Part shown: positions 12,881 to 24,259 of the stretch, piece by piece
Layout of the letters: each line of letters starts with the position of its first letter
Numbering within the stretch: the first letter of the stretch is position 1
Source: Atherix ibis
Taxonomy: Eukaryota > Arthropoda > Insecta > Diptera > Athericidae
Length of the DNA stretch: 64,000 nucleotides
Direction: 5' to 3'
Assembly: GCA_958298945.1 (NCBI GenBank)
Contig: OY282606.1
Location: 41,677,920-41,741,919, forward strand
Program-made: the position numbers and the translations under genes
The notes under the pieces: model-generated
The model's database searches: none
The model's input: the letters and a program-made list of their open reading frames with translations, nothing else
Told to the model about the DNA's origin: nothing

Positions 12881-13260
12881 CAGGCGATTTTTTAAATTTT
12901 ATCCACTTTTTGTTAACTAGACAGCATCTGCTGTTTCTTGAGGTTTTTCTACACCTAATGTCACGGCCATATTGTTGTAATACTGAAATTTCCTGACGTT
13001 GATATAATGCGCATATTCCAATTGGGGAGTTAGTAAAATCAATAATGCCAATTTGGACGCCATTTTTCGCCCGGCCATGTGATCCACGCCGAGCATGCAA
13101 CAAGTTGCACAAATTGTTAATGTGAGCACAGGGCGCGGAATAAAACGATTGTGTGATGTTGATTTGGTGTTGGTCGCGCGACGCTTCCAAGGCGACATAT
13201 CATATTGCATTAGTCGTGTAAAATCAGGGGACTATTTATCCGGCTCTCCAGCGTTTGTGT
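12880..13260 (-). other. GC-richer island with two overlapping minus-strand ORFs, unrecognised
   Basis: About 300 bp stand out from roughly 25% GC surroundings with clearly higher GC and several CpGs. Two minus-strand frames are open together: 13210-12917 (97 codons, containing MASKLALLILLTPQLEYAHY, a possible hydrophobic leader) and 13190-12876 (104 codons, containing NGVQIGIIDFTNSPIGICAL). I recognise neither. It may be an exon of an unknown gene, an old transposon piece or a regulatory island. Confidence 0.35.
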
Positions 13261-13979
13261 ACTAACATATACTAGAGCAATTGTAAACTAGTGTGCATAT
13301 CAACAGGTCAACGTAGTAAAATTAAGTAGCCGGTTTGTTGATAAACAATCACATACTACGAGTATGTACTTATAATACGTTGCCAAGGAAGCTTGAAATT
13401 CGGATTTTTCTCCATTCGCGAACACGAAATTCTGGCCACTATGATTCATCCTTTGTGTCGCAAATGCCTTTTGGCTGTTAACTTGAAAAACCGTATCCAC
13501 ACACATGTAGGACATAAAATATCCCATCTACAATCAGTGTATCTATTTCTGCAGCATCCTTAAGTTGCAGACATTTAAAAGTGAATGTACCATTGCGTCC
13601 TTAATTGGTAAATTGTTTTCTTTTATAGTTGTTTTTTTTTTTAATTTTTTTGTTTGTTTATTTTTTTTACAGCAAAAAAAATGAATTAAAACAGAAAAAA
13701 ATTTAATCGGTTTCTAAAATTGAAAAATTTATTATCTTTTATTTTAAGATAATTGAATTGTTGTTTGTGAAATTTTTTTTGTTGAGGATCGAGTAAATAA
13801 AAAATGTATACTTTTTGAGCAGAACAATTTTGGATTTAAGTTAATATAATCTGCAATTAAAATAATTTTAAAATCAAAAGAGATTTTAAGTAACATTAAT
13901 TAAAAATAAAAATCTTTAATAATGTCATTCCTGTGATATTTAACTCACTATTACCCATATTTGAAATTTCTTTTTGAAT

Positions 13980-14165
13980 AGGAGCAACTCTAGACCCAAC
14001 GACTTCTTTCCCAAGTCTTATTTTTAATATTTTTTAAAGAAACTTAACATATCTTCTCCCTCCAGCTAACTATCGAACAGTTTCATTAGGAAAGATGGCA
14101 ATGCTAACCCACACTGACTCTTGTTTCAGAGACCTTATAACAAATAAACATAGAAATAAAAATAT
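13980..14165 (+). mobile_element. 3' UTR-like fragment of the same LINE type as 19560-19760
   Basis: The block from about 14061 (gctaactatcgaacagttt) to about 14150 aligns by eye, at roughly three quarters identity, with 19665-19755 (actaactatcgaccagttt). The latter lies just downstream of an I-clade RNase H relic. It ends in an A-rich stretch (aacaaataaacatag). This is probably the truncated 3' end of a second copy. Confidence 0.55.
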
Positions 14166-14169
14166 GTTG

Positions 14170-15569
14170 TACTCTTTCAAAATGAATATCAAGAAAAGTG
14201 CGGCGGCCTCCAGATAGTAATTGTTGCTGAACGAATTCGGTAAGCCTGCAACATTGTTGCAGAAACATATTTACAAGTTTCGTCCTTTCCGTATCACGAG
14301 CATAAACTTCTCAACATTTTACGACATATGTGTTAGCAATTTTCATATAATTTCCAAGAATAATATTATATTTAATTTTACTCTTTTTTATTTGCCATTA
14401 AATTAAACTTTGGTTTCTGCACTTATTTACTTTAAAATTTCATATAATCAGACATCAAATAGTTTTGCAATTTCATTTAATTTGGGTATTTACAAATTTT
14501 TATTAGCAAAAAAAGTTATTTCAATAATTGTTTTTTTTTTTCTTTTTAAACTTTAGGCACTTTAAGCAATTTCGAATTTTAAGATATAAATTATTTCTTA
14601 TAACACAGTATAAAATGCATAGTATTCATAATAGGAAATTATTATTATTGTATCTGAACTGAAATTAAAGCAATCATCGCATGAAGTGAGAAATAATTAT
14701 TTGGTTAAGGTTTTATGGAAATTCTTCTTCTGTATTACTCAATGTAATCATAATATTGAATTAAGTATTAGATTAAGAAGAATCGTTATAAATAAGGAAC
14801 CAACATTTTATCTTAATTTTTTCTAATAATAGAATTTTAAATTTTAAACAAGGCAAATAGAGATGACTTTATAACAATAGGAAATTCAGTATTTGTTCAG
14901 ATTTACAGCGTTACTACATAAAAAAAATTTAATTTCTTAAATTAAATTAAAAGTAGAATATCATAAAAGAAAAAAGGAGTAGTGTAAATTTTTACTATTA
15001 GCATAAATGATTGAAAAGCGTCTCAGCAGAAAATATTAAGTAAAGGACTAATACCATATAGAGGAAATCCTCTCCTTCAGCCTGATATTCATTATATAGT
15101 AAGGACAATTTATTTTATTTTCTCTGAATTCCAAACGGAGTCCCTTGTACTAAGAAATAAAAGCGAAATTTAATAAAAAGTTAATGGCAAAAAATTTTCT
15201 TGATATCATTTCTAAAATGTTTAAGGTATTGTCGAAGAAAATTTAATTTTTAAACTAACTTGCGCAATGAGTTTTCCAAGCCCAAAACTCTAATAATTTT
15301 CAAATAAATAAATTTAATTACATATTACAATTAGTATTTTTATTTTATTTTGTAAATTCTTAACATTTATCCATTACCATTTAATGGCTTTAGATCCACA
15401 TCAATTAAAACATAGAAACAGTTTATCAAATTTAGGTGACAAAGAAAAACCATTCCTTATGGCATAAATTATTTAATAATACAAAATACAACAAAATTAG
15501 TTGTTACTTAAATAAGTTTATGTGAAAAATCTGAAAATATGAATCACAATTTGCCCAAAAAGCAAACGA
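14170..15569. other. AT-rich intergenic stretch, no gene seen
   Basis: Only short chance ORFs occur. The bases just below 15570 should be the MCTS1 3' UTR. No clear repeat or RNA gene is visible. Confidence 0.4.
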
Positions 15570-16336
15570 TTATTTAACTGCTTTCATTTGCCAGAGGCCA
15601 TCGTTTAGGTAATGACAGTTTTCAACACCAATTCCCTTATTGACTTTGGCACTGCAAAAATAAACAAAAGAAAAATCATCAGAAATTTTGTTTCTCTACC
15701 AAGTGACTGAATAATAAAATCAAAATATATACATACATATTTTCGGTGGATAATGTTGTTATTCCTACAGCTAGAGCGTGCTGTTTCCCTTCAGCCATGA
15801 TAGCTACGACGGTGCCCTTTTCAACTGGAGTCATACAAGCGCCAGGGGAAGTCAGACCTGGACACATAATATTCGCACCACTAAGAACAAACCGAATCGC
15901 CCCTTTATCTACCTGTTCCATTGGTAAAAAGAATGGATATTTGTGCAAAAGTCGAAGTGAAGGTAACCAAGGACCATCGCGCTGTCGGAAAAATAATTGT
16001 TCTCCAGTGCCGTTGACAAGAATTTCAATATGGTCATGACTGCAATAGTAAAAAAAACAGTATTTTACGAGTTAATCACAAGAGAAAATTCTATATTATT
16101 TACCATTTTACAATACGAAAAGCATCCTTCTTTGGGAGAACAGCATCAATGTAGTGCTCGAGATGAGGGTAGCTCTCCAGGAGTTTTGTGCGAATTCCTT
16201 TCTGCACTGACGATTTTAATTGTTGAACACCTGATATACTCTCTTTCTCCTCGAATCTGTACAAATATGTTATTTAAATCGTTTTAAGAAATATGTTAAA
16301 TTTATTTTCTTGATAACAAACTAACTTTTTAAACAT
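15570..16336 (-). CDS. MCTS1: Malignant T-cell-amplified sequence 1 homolog (MCTS1), four exons
   Basis: Complete 182-residue protein (human MCTS1 is 181). Exons: 16336-16326 (11 nt, MFK plus two bases), 16256-16104, 16039-15737, 15651-15570; all GT-AG and in phase. The N-terminal DUF1947-type domain ([34 protein letters not shown]) is followed by a PUA RNA-binding domain from about residue 90 ([51 protein letters not shown]). The C-terminus is [23 protein letters not shown]1 pairs with DENR to bind the 40S ribosome in tRNA recycling and translation re-initiation. It lies head to head with the ashwin-like gene. Confidence 0.97.
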
Positions 16337-16703
16337 TTTAAGCCGACAAAATTAAATTTTTTCCCAAACACGATGCGTTAGTGATTTGCCATTTGCCGCA
16401 TCGCCTCTTTGACATTTCACCCAAGGCGGCCATCTACCGAGTTGAAAATACAAAATAAATACTCAACTCAAACATATTTCTTGCTTACGGAAACATCGAT
16501 TCTTTAATATGGCAGCACGCAATATCGCATGTCACTTCAGCATGTCAACTACGGAAAATCATCGCGACTTAGTTTGTTTTAAAAATGTCGTAAAGTGTTT
16601 TGTAGTGCAATTACAGTGAGAGCTCTTTTGGAGGGAATCGTTGTATAGTATTTAATACTAGTTTGTTGATTTTGAATAGGTGTAAACTGGAAAATTACAT
16701 AAA
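16337..16703. promoter_or_regulatory. Shared promoter interval of MCTS1 and the ashwin-like gene
   Basis: Only 367 bp separate the two divergent start codons. The interval has higher GC than its surroundings and includes AAGGCGGCCATCT at about 16424-16435 (a YY1/Pho-type GCCAT core), further GCCAT and ATGGC cores, and ATCGAT at 16495-16500 (half of a DREF-type element). No TATA box is evident, as expected for housekeeping promoters in flies. The motif assignments are inference. Confidence 0.6.
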
Positions 16704-17147
16704 ATGGAGTGCATGTATCCACATTTATTAAGTACAGAAGATTTGAAACGCATATTAGAGGAGGTATAACCCTTGAATTTGACCAAACAAAAGCCGGGTG
16801 CTGATTGATTATTTTTAAATATTATTTTGCAGAGACGTCTGAAAATACCCAATATCGATAAGTTGACCCGAACGGATACTATGAAAATTTTTAACAAGTT
16901 CGCAGTTCCAAAGAATCAACGGCCTGTATATAATAAACAAGAAACTATAGTGGAAGAACTGAGTGATACAGAACAAAACTCTAAGCGACGGAGTGAGACT
17001 ACAAATATGACGATATCACCCGCAAAGAAAGTACCGTGCGTAACCGTAACAGTTAAATTAAATGAAGCGAAAAAACGCCCATTTATAGAAAATATAGAGC
17101 CAAGCGAATCATCTCCAACAAAGCGGAAAAAAATCACTTGGCCTTAG
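16704..17147 (+). CDS. Ashwin-like protein, two exons
   Basis: Exon 1 is 16704-16763 (MECMYPHLLSTEDLKRILEE). A 69-nt GT-AG intron follows, then exon 2 at 16833-17147 starting RRLKIPN, giving 124 residues. The N-terminal 50 residues match the ashwin pattern: P-x-L-L-S near the start, a leucine-rich helix, then L-x-x-x-D-x-M-x-x-x-x-x-x-F-A-V-P-x-x-Q-R-P. The rest is Ser/Thr/Lys-rich and ends in a basic cluster (TKRKKITWP), probably a nuclear signal. Vertebrate ashwin (C2orf49) is longer and belongs to the RTCB tRNA-splicing ligase complex. An AATAAA at 17160-17165 lies just after the stop. The family call rests on the short N-terminal motif. Confidence 0.75.
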
Positions 17148-17159
17148 AAGAAAATTGTA

Positions 17160-17165
17160 AATAAA
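17160..17165 (+). terminator. Poly(A) signal AATAAA of the ashwin-like gene
   Basis: A canonical AATAAA 13 bp after the TAG stop, within AT-rich DNA; position and orientation fit. Chance occurrence is possible here. Confidence 0.45.
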
Positions 17166-18900
17166 TAAAATAATTAATTTTTTTAATGTAAAACGAAGAA
17201 AAGTTACATTATAAAATGTATTAAGAATAATGGAGGCAATTGTCGAATAATTAAGATTCAAATCTAAGTTAAGTAATATCTTTAAAACATTAGAAAATAT
17301 TTATTTTATTTTTAATATAAGGTACAATTTTAATGCAGGAAGAAAAATTATCATGTTTACGTATTACTTCTAATTGTAAGACAAGGATAAAATTTAAGAA
17401 AATCACAAGACTTAAAAAAACAAAATTAGTCTGATCAAGCGATTCAGTTATTAAGGGTTAGATAATGAAATAATTTTGTATTACTGAAAATGTAGTAATA
17501 TTATTATTGAAGTTTTTTTTTAATTGTGTGACCATTAAAAAAAATGTATATATGGTATATAATTGAAAAGTATAATAAATGGAAGAACTTTTATTTTATG
17601 TAAAATTCTTTTTATCAAGACAAAACGAAAAACAAACTGACATTTTACATGTATAAGATCATTTTAATTAAAAAGTCGTACAGCTACAAAAAACAATTTT
17701 AGAAATTTAACATTTTATTAAATATCTTTTTATAAAAGCAATTTTAGTTCGTTTATTCCGAAAAATTTAAATTCTTTAATTTTATTTTTCAAATAGGAAA
17801 GGAATACCATATTTAAAAATGGATCAATATTAATTAAGCTAATTATCATATAAACATATTTAAACATGCATTCAATTGCATATCTTTTATAGTACCATTA
17901 ACTATACCACGTAAATATATTTATAATCATAAATATTAAGTAAAAATAAATAATTTTTTTTAAATGAAATTTAAATACAATTTGCTTTGTGCTAATATAT
18001 ATAATAGTCTGATATCAATGAATTTGTAGAGAAAAACTACTCTTTTCGTTTTTAAGAAATTCAACAACAAAAAAACTATAAAGAAATTCAAAAAGGAAAA
18101 AACTCAATAACAAAGATTGTGCTGATACGCGTCCTGCTTAATAGATGCGAGGCAGGAAATTGGCCTTGTCTAAAAATAAATTTTCATATACTGTAAACAT
18201 AATTTGAGTAATAAAAATTTATTACAATTAACATTGAATAAAACTCATTTATTACAATAAAATAAAAAATATTGTCGAAAATATTTCAAAAAATTTAATT
18301 TTTTTATACCTTTAGATGACAGCAGTTCAATAAATGTTAAAACTTAAAATAATTAGTAAAGTATTGATTTTGAGTTTATTATTGGTGTGCTATATTGCTT
18401 TTCTCTGAACTTAATTTCTACGGAAAAGCTATTATACAATTTGCTGAACCATCACTTGATTTTGCCTTGCAAATAATTTACATAAGAAACTAGGTACCTC
18501 AGGTTCATATGAATCCTAGGTTCAAATAAACTAAAGCCCTTCAACTCTCCAACTAGTGCTAATCAATCAAAACACTAAGCCAGTGGACCTAATTTACTTA
18601 CATTTTATTCAATACTGATGAACCTTTATCAAAACCTAGGCATATACAATCAAAATGATTGAACCTACACGTGAGCTTAAGTTTATACAGATCAAGGCCA
18701 TCCATCAATTACAATGCTCACATTATCTTAATAAATGCCGCTTAACCCTAATCTACAAAAACCTTTGGTTCCTAAATTATCCCCTGGAAAATTTTTTAAA
18801 ACATTTTTTTCCACCATCTACTAAAAATAAGTTCGTATTTATATTCATCTATAGATTTCTATTGATAGATGAATGAATTTATGTTTGCCTTTTCTTCTAT
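17166..18900. other. AT-rich stretch; C-over-G skewed block at 18500-18800
   Basis: No gene was seen. From about 18500 to 18800 the plus strand is rich in C and A and poor in G, the bias of the sense strand of I-like LINEs, and it runs into the LINE relic at 18940. It may be more of that element, but I could not read a protein motif. Confidence 0.35.
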
Positions 18901-18939
18901 CGATTATCACACAAAATCCTTTGTTGCCATCCAGCTTTT

Positions 18940-19810
18940 TTGCGGCCAACATGGATAAATCAAGTGTGGAAATTTCCCAAATAGAAGTTCTCTTTTCTAT
19001 GGATAACTGGGAGTAATTAGGACGGCAGTTGAGACTGCAATCGCTCTTCAGGAAGATGGCAGTGCTTCAATTTTTAACGAAAATTTCAAAGTCTTGGAGG
19101 CCATTTGTGGCTCTCCAGTTGAGCCGGCTCTCAACTGCATTCGATAATGTTTGCGGAATAATAAAGATGTCATACTGGTATCCTCTATAATAAGTGGGTT
19201 CATCAGCTTGTACGGAAGGCTTTCCACTGTCGCGTGCTTACTTAAATTTCTAAATTGCCGTATCTACTAAGTAAATGGCATTAAACATCTTAAATACGTT
19301 CATAAATAAATTAGAGCAAAGGTGGAAAACATCTTTACAAAAATTTGCCAAACATCGGAAAGCCAGACTACTCAACAATCATTTCGAAATTCTGCGCATG
19401 GAAACTTCTCAGCATTCGAATTGAGCATACCACTCTTATCCATGATTTCCTCTTCGGTAACCAACCTTATCATTCTTGTCATGTCTGTGGTGTTAAACTC
19501 ACTATCTCTCTAATCCTAAACGAACACCACCTAATCCAGAATTTTTTTAAAATAGGACTCCTCCCATTGTGGAGCCTCTAGACTAAACCAAGCCCTTTTT
19601 CAAACTTCTTAAACATTTTAATATGCTCTTTAAAATTAATACCACTTTTCATTACTTCTGCCAACTAACTATCGACCAGTTTAATAAAGTAAGCTGGCAA
19701 TGCCAACCCACAAGTAGGCTCCTGTTTGAGTTGAGACCTTACAGACAAACAAACAAACGAACACCTTGTTTTCTATATTCTAAACCTTTTCTTCAAACAC
19801 CAACATAATT
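18940..19810 (+). mobile_element. I-clade LINE relic: RNase H and 3' end
   Basis: Plus-strand frames read an RNase H remnant around 19030-19200: ALQEDG, then IFNENFKVLEAI where the family has IFSDSLxVLEAI, then NCIR and LRNNKDVILV. A C-terminal cysteine motif follows at about 19410-19540 (TTLIHDFLFGNQPYHSCHVC, then LTISLILNE), matching the GHTxLTHxFL...C-x-x-C...LTVxHIL pattern after the RT. After a stop comes a 3' UTR ending in an aaacaaac-type tail near 19755. Several stops and frame changes show it is dead. Confidence 0.75.
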
Positions 19811-20089
19811 TTATATCTGATTAGGACAAATATTTACATAAATACTTTTACCAAAATTAAAAAAACAAAGGGAAAAAAAGAAAAAAGGACGAATATGAAG
19901 AAAATTTGCACAACCACATTATATTTCTTCCGTTCGCCTTAGTCTGGAGTGTTTGCGCTCTATTCCCGACTGATTCTATCCCCAAAAAATTTATTAGTAT
20001 CAATTTGTACCGCTCGAAATTAACAGAACGGAAACTCCTTCCTCATTTAGAAAAAAAAATTAAAGAACCGATCATGCATGCCACGGTGC

Positions 20090-20530
20090 CATAAACCTCA
20101 CGAAATGGTCCCTTTTTCAGAATATAAAGGTTCCTCGTCAATAATTTGTGGGTTAGCTTCAGCCCAGTAACGACCATTTTGTTTATTCACCGATGCAAAG
20201 AGATGAAAATGTGCCTCATCTGAGAAGTTGATTTTCTTGAAAAATTCTTGTGTGATATGAATTTTGTAAGGATGTTAGCCCAAATTCAATCGTAATATAC
20301 GCCATGTTGTTGTGGCAGACAGTCCCAAATGTAATGTAAAGAACGACCGCCTTTTTGTCATACTGGCATATGAACATTTCGAAAAGAAAGATGGCTTTCT
20401 GACAACCAAAAATTGGAAGGAGTGCACGATACGTTGCAATAAAAGAACGATTATTTTGATTAAAAAAAAACTGAATAATTTACAAGCGTTATTGAAACAT
20501 TTGTCTTCAAGGTGCAAATCTTACTAAATA
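20090..20530 (-). mobile_element. Tc1/mariner-type transposase fragment
   Basis: The minus strand reads FSDEAHFHLFASVNKQNGRYW followed by AEANPQIIDEEPLYSEKGPF, the recurrent (I/F)SDEAHF...VNKQN.RYW...P.PL motif block of a widespread insect DDE transposase family. Stops and frame shifts are frequent and no terminal repeats could be placed. More relics of the same family lie at 33.3, 38.6, 40.5, 47.7, 49.6, 57.9 and 63.1 kb. Confidence 0.75.
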
Positions 20531-23500
20531 CATCTGACAGTAACAAAAGATATTGAAATTTTAAATATGGCCACATGGTCAATTTTATTTTGATTAATAG
20601 GAAGGGTATTAAGGGGTTTTTTCAATAAAATATCCGCTTTATATCCTATAAATCAAAATAAAATAAAAAATGTTAGCATAAAATTTATAAAAAAATAACA
20701 CCTTTTTAAACTTATATTAGTTTCTTTTCCCAACAATTCATTTATTGTTATTATTCTTTTTTTATACATAATAACTGGTTTATTAGACTTTTACTTTTAT
20801 TTTTGGAACAATTACTATCTCAAATATAATAAGAGATGAAACAGTGTTAACTACATTAATCAAATAATAAAAATATATGTATATATATATATATACTCGT
20901 TTATAATAATATATTTATATATTGTTATCTTAAATATTATTTGTTTTTTATACCATATCAGTTCACAATTATTCCATTCTTGCTCTCATCATTTTTGTTC
21001 TCTATATTCTTATAATATTTAAATAATCCTTTATCCGTCATAAAATTTATATCAACAAATAGAAAATATTATCAGTTTTACTTCTTTTTTTTATACACAG
21101 AAGTACAGCATAAGTAGTTTATTTGTTATTTTCTAAAAGTTTGTAATTGTTTTAATTCTATTTATTAATACATATTATAGATTTTTTATTATAATTTTAT
21201 ACATGGATTATGAGTTCATTTTTTCTTGTTTAAATGTAATTTTTTTTTGTAAATTTAAAAATTTAATCAAATATATTTAATTATATGTCTTAATAACTAT
21301 AATTTTTTATGTATATTTTTTAGTTTAATTATAATATACTGTTCGTTTCTTTGTTTTTATATTTAAATATAGTAAAAATTCTAAACTTCTCTTTAATTCT
21401 ATTTATAACAAAACTCATTAGAACAAATTTTGCTATATTAGTTTTTTTTTTTTTGGTTTGTTTCTATATTTAAGAATGTTTTTATCTAAATATTATCTAC
21501 TCCTAAGGTATTTGTTCAGAACAGATTCATTAACGTAGAACCTATTATTATTTTTATTATTATTAGCTATATTATCGACACTTTAATCGATTATAGTTAA
21601 GAGGTTTATTTTTCTTTTATATAATTTAGATTTTTTTTATTTGTATTTTTTTACTTTCAACAATTTCTTAAGACAATTAAATATTAGGATTTTTTTCTGT
21701 ACTTTTCTAATTATTATATGCTTTTATTTTGAATAATAATTTCTTTGATTGCTAATTTCTTTAACTATAAAACTGGTTAATTCTTTGAATTAATTGTAAT
21801 TTGATTTTTAATTATCTATTTCGATTTAGTTTCTTTTTAAATATTCGTATTAACATTGAATCTATTTGGAGACATTAAGAAGAACTATTTGTTGTGAATA
21901 TGAAAAGTCATGGAATTTTTTTAGTTGCTATTTTTATTAATTGCTTTTTTGTTGTTGTTGTTGTTAGTATTTTATTAAATTAAAATATGCAATTTTTAGT
22001 TTTTGTTTTGTTTTAACGCAGAATATAAAATTAATATAAAATTAAAAATAAAAGAAACCAAATTTAATGCATTTTCAAAGAAACTTCGTAATTTTTTTTA
22101 AGTAGTTATTTTTTTTATTTTCAGATGATTTTATTTTGAATGTTTTTAAAATTATTTGATATTTGGCTTTTGTTTCAAAGTATTTATAACAATTAAAATA
22201 AATAGTAAATGAAATAGTATAAACATTTTCAGAATTTTAAAAAAATCTTATATAGTTTGTCTTTTTTTTAGTTGTTATAGATAATTTTTTTAAAAACAAA
22301 ATATTCAAATTATCTGTTTTGCTAAAAAAATTCTACTTTAAATATACAAATAAAGATTTTATGGATAAATATTATTTCTATTGTATTTTTCAAAATAAAT
22401 TAGATTTGGGACATTATTTTCAAATATCATAAAAGGTATTTAAGAGCAAAGTCTCAATTTGCATAAGTACATATAATTTATTAAGCCAAAAAAGAATTGA
22501 AATCATTTAAAAACTATTAGATATTTAAATAACCGAACTGATTTTCATTACTTTCTGTATTTCTGACAAATATTCCTCATAGGATAATAAAAGAGATCTC
22601 TAAGGCTATACTTACTTGCTATAATAACGAAAAATATATGGTATAAAAATACATTTCTTTTTGAAATAATTGTATAAAATTAATTTTTGCCTAAAGTAAA
22701 TTATTTTCTTTCAAAATTACAAATTAACTGTAATAAAAGATTATTTGGCAAAACTCTTTTTAAATAGTCTTTTTTTTTTTAAATATAATTTCCTTTTAAT
22801 TAATATGCCAATTTATGATTATATATTTTCTATATATAATAAGTTATACAATAGAATGTACATGATATTTTGATAAAATAAAAACGATATCGCAAGTGCA
22901 TTAAAAAATCAACAGTTTATTTAAGCAGCTTAAGTAAAGTACATAAGAAATAATTTCGTTTTTACAAAGAGAATAGATATAAATTTGATAAGTTACATTA
23001 AAAAAATAGTAATATCGAAAAGAAAAAAATATTATAGGCATTAATTTGGCGGTTATCGAGGTCGAATCTAGATCTGTGAACTTCTCATCATGAAAAATAA
23101 ACCCTACAAATTATGTAGCCTGAAGTTATCTTCAATAATACAGTGTTATTAATTGGTATATTCTTCCGATTTAATCATAAGTATTTTTATGAAAATTTGG
23201 TTATAAACTCATAAATAGAATGGCATATTTTAAATATAAACAATTTTTACCATTTGGTTTTTAATTTTTATTTTTTAACATTTGTAAAAATTCAGTTTTA
23301 TTAAACTTCATAACACTTATTATATAATGTTTGAGGTAATCGGACAAAATTCTATAATTTGAGCACTTATGAAATAGAACAAATGTAAAGTAATAATGCT
23401 CACTTAAAAGCAAAAATATAAGAAAGTTTAATTATTACAGACATTTTCTGTTAAATGAAAATTCCATAGGCAATCTGTAATATAATTTATATATCTAAAG

Positions 23501-24194
23501 TAATAGCAATTATAAAGCTTGTATGATAAAAATGAATAAAGACGTTATAAGACATTGCTTAAAACCAGTCTGTTAAGGTGTTTCAGTATGTAAGACATTT
23601 TTGAAGAAAAAAACCTGAACCTACAATATTCTCTTATTTATTAAACTAGATTATGTATTGGAATTTACGGTATTACAGTAATTTTATTTTATAATAAAGA
23701 CTTTATTGAGTCTGAAAAATGAATAATGTTTTTTTTAAAAAAAAAAAAACATTTTTAAATTAACTTTTAAAAAAACTGTAATTTTTTAAAAACTGTAAAT
23801 AGCTACTTAAAAAATGATTTTAAGGATCAGTTAAGTAGTTCACAGATCAAACTTAACAAAGTCTTTGGTTTGGAATATGCACAGTTCATATATATTTTTA
23901 TATAATCATTATATAGTTATTCGAAATATTTTACTATCATAACAAAAGTTGGTATTGAATAAAAATAATAAAATAATTTCTTTCCCGTTCTGAATACAAC
24001 AGTATTTTTTACCAAAAAAATTTAAAAAAAACTTTTTTCAAAATAATGTCGTCTTATTAACTTTTCTTAATTTTTTACAATTATTAATTTTTGTTTTTTT
24101 TATTTTTTATTTTCTTATTAATCCAATACAAAATTAAAGCACATCAAAAATTTCTTAATTGCACTGATAATTGTCTGATTTTTTGTAAGATCCT
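20530..24194. other. Very AT-rich region, probably the 3' UTR/flank of the Popeye gene
   Basis: Long runs of A and T, including a (TA)n tract at about 20872-20895, with no coding signal on either strand. The part next to 24195 should be the 3' UTR of the distal Popeye isoform; its end could not be defined. Confidence 0.35.
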
Positions 24195-24259
24195 TCAAAC
24201 AGCAGTCTCATGATCAGTTTCCTCTATCCTTCCTAGTCGCCAGGCATTTGGATCGTTTG
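24195..24259 (-). CDS. Popeye distal alternative last exon with PDZ-ligand-like C-terminus
   Basis: Acceptor TTTTTCTTTAG, then 65 nt in phase with the donor at 36386: the shared codon GCA followed by NDPNAWRLGRIEETDHETAV and TGA. The last four residues ETAV fit a class I PDZ-binding motif (S/T-x-V at the end). The proximal isoform lacks it. The phase agreement and a non-AT-biased codon choice in an extremely AT-rich setting make this a real exon. Confidence 0.8.

Noticed and set aside
18500..18800. Possible mitochondrial insert (C/A-rich strand bias)
   Set aside because: No mitochondrial protein or RNA motif could be read; the skew is better explained by the neighbouring I-like LINE.
22600..22630. 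Acceptor and GTAAGT donor 3 nt apart on the minus strand
   Set aside because: It would be a 3-nt exon; chance match in AT-rich DNA.
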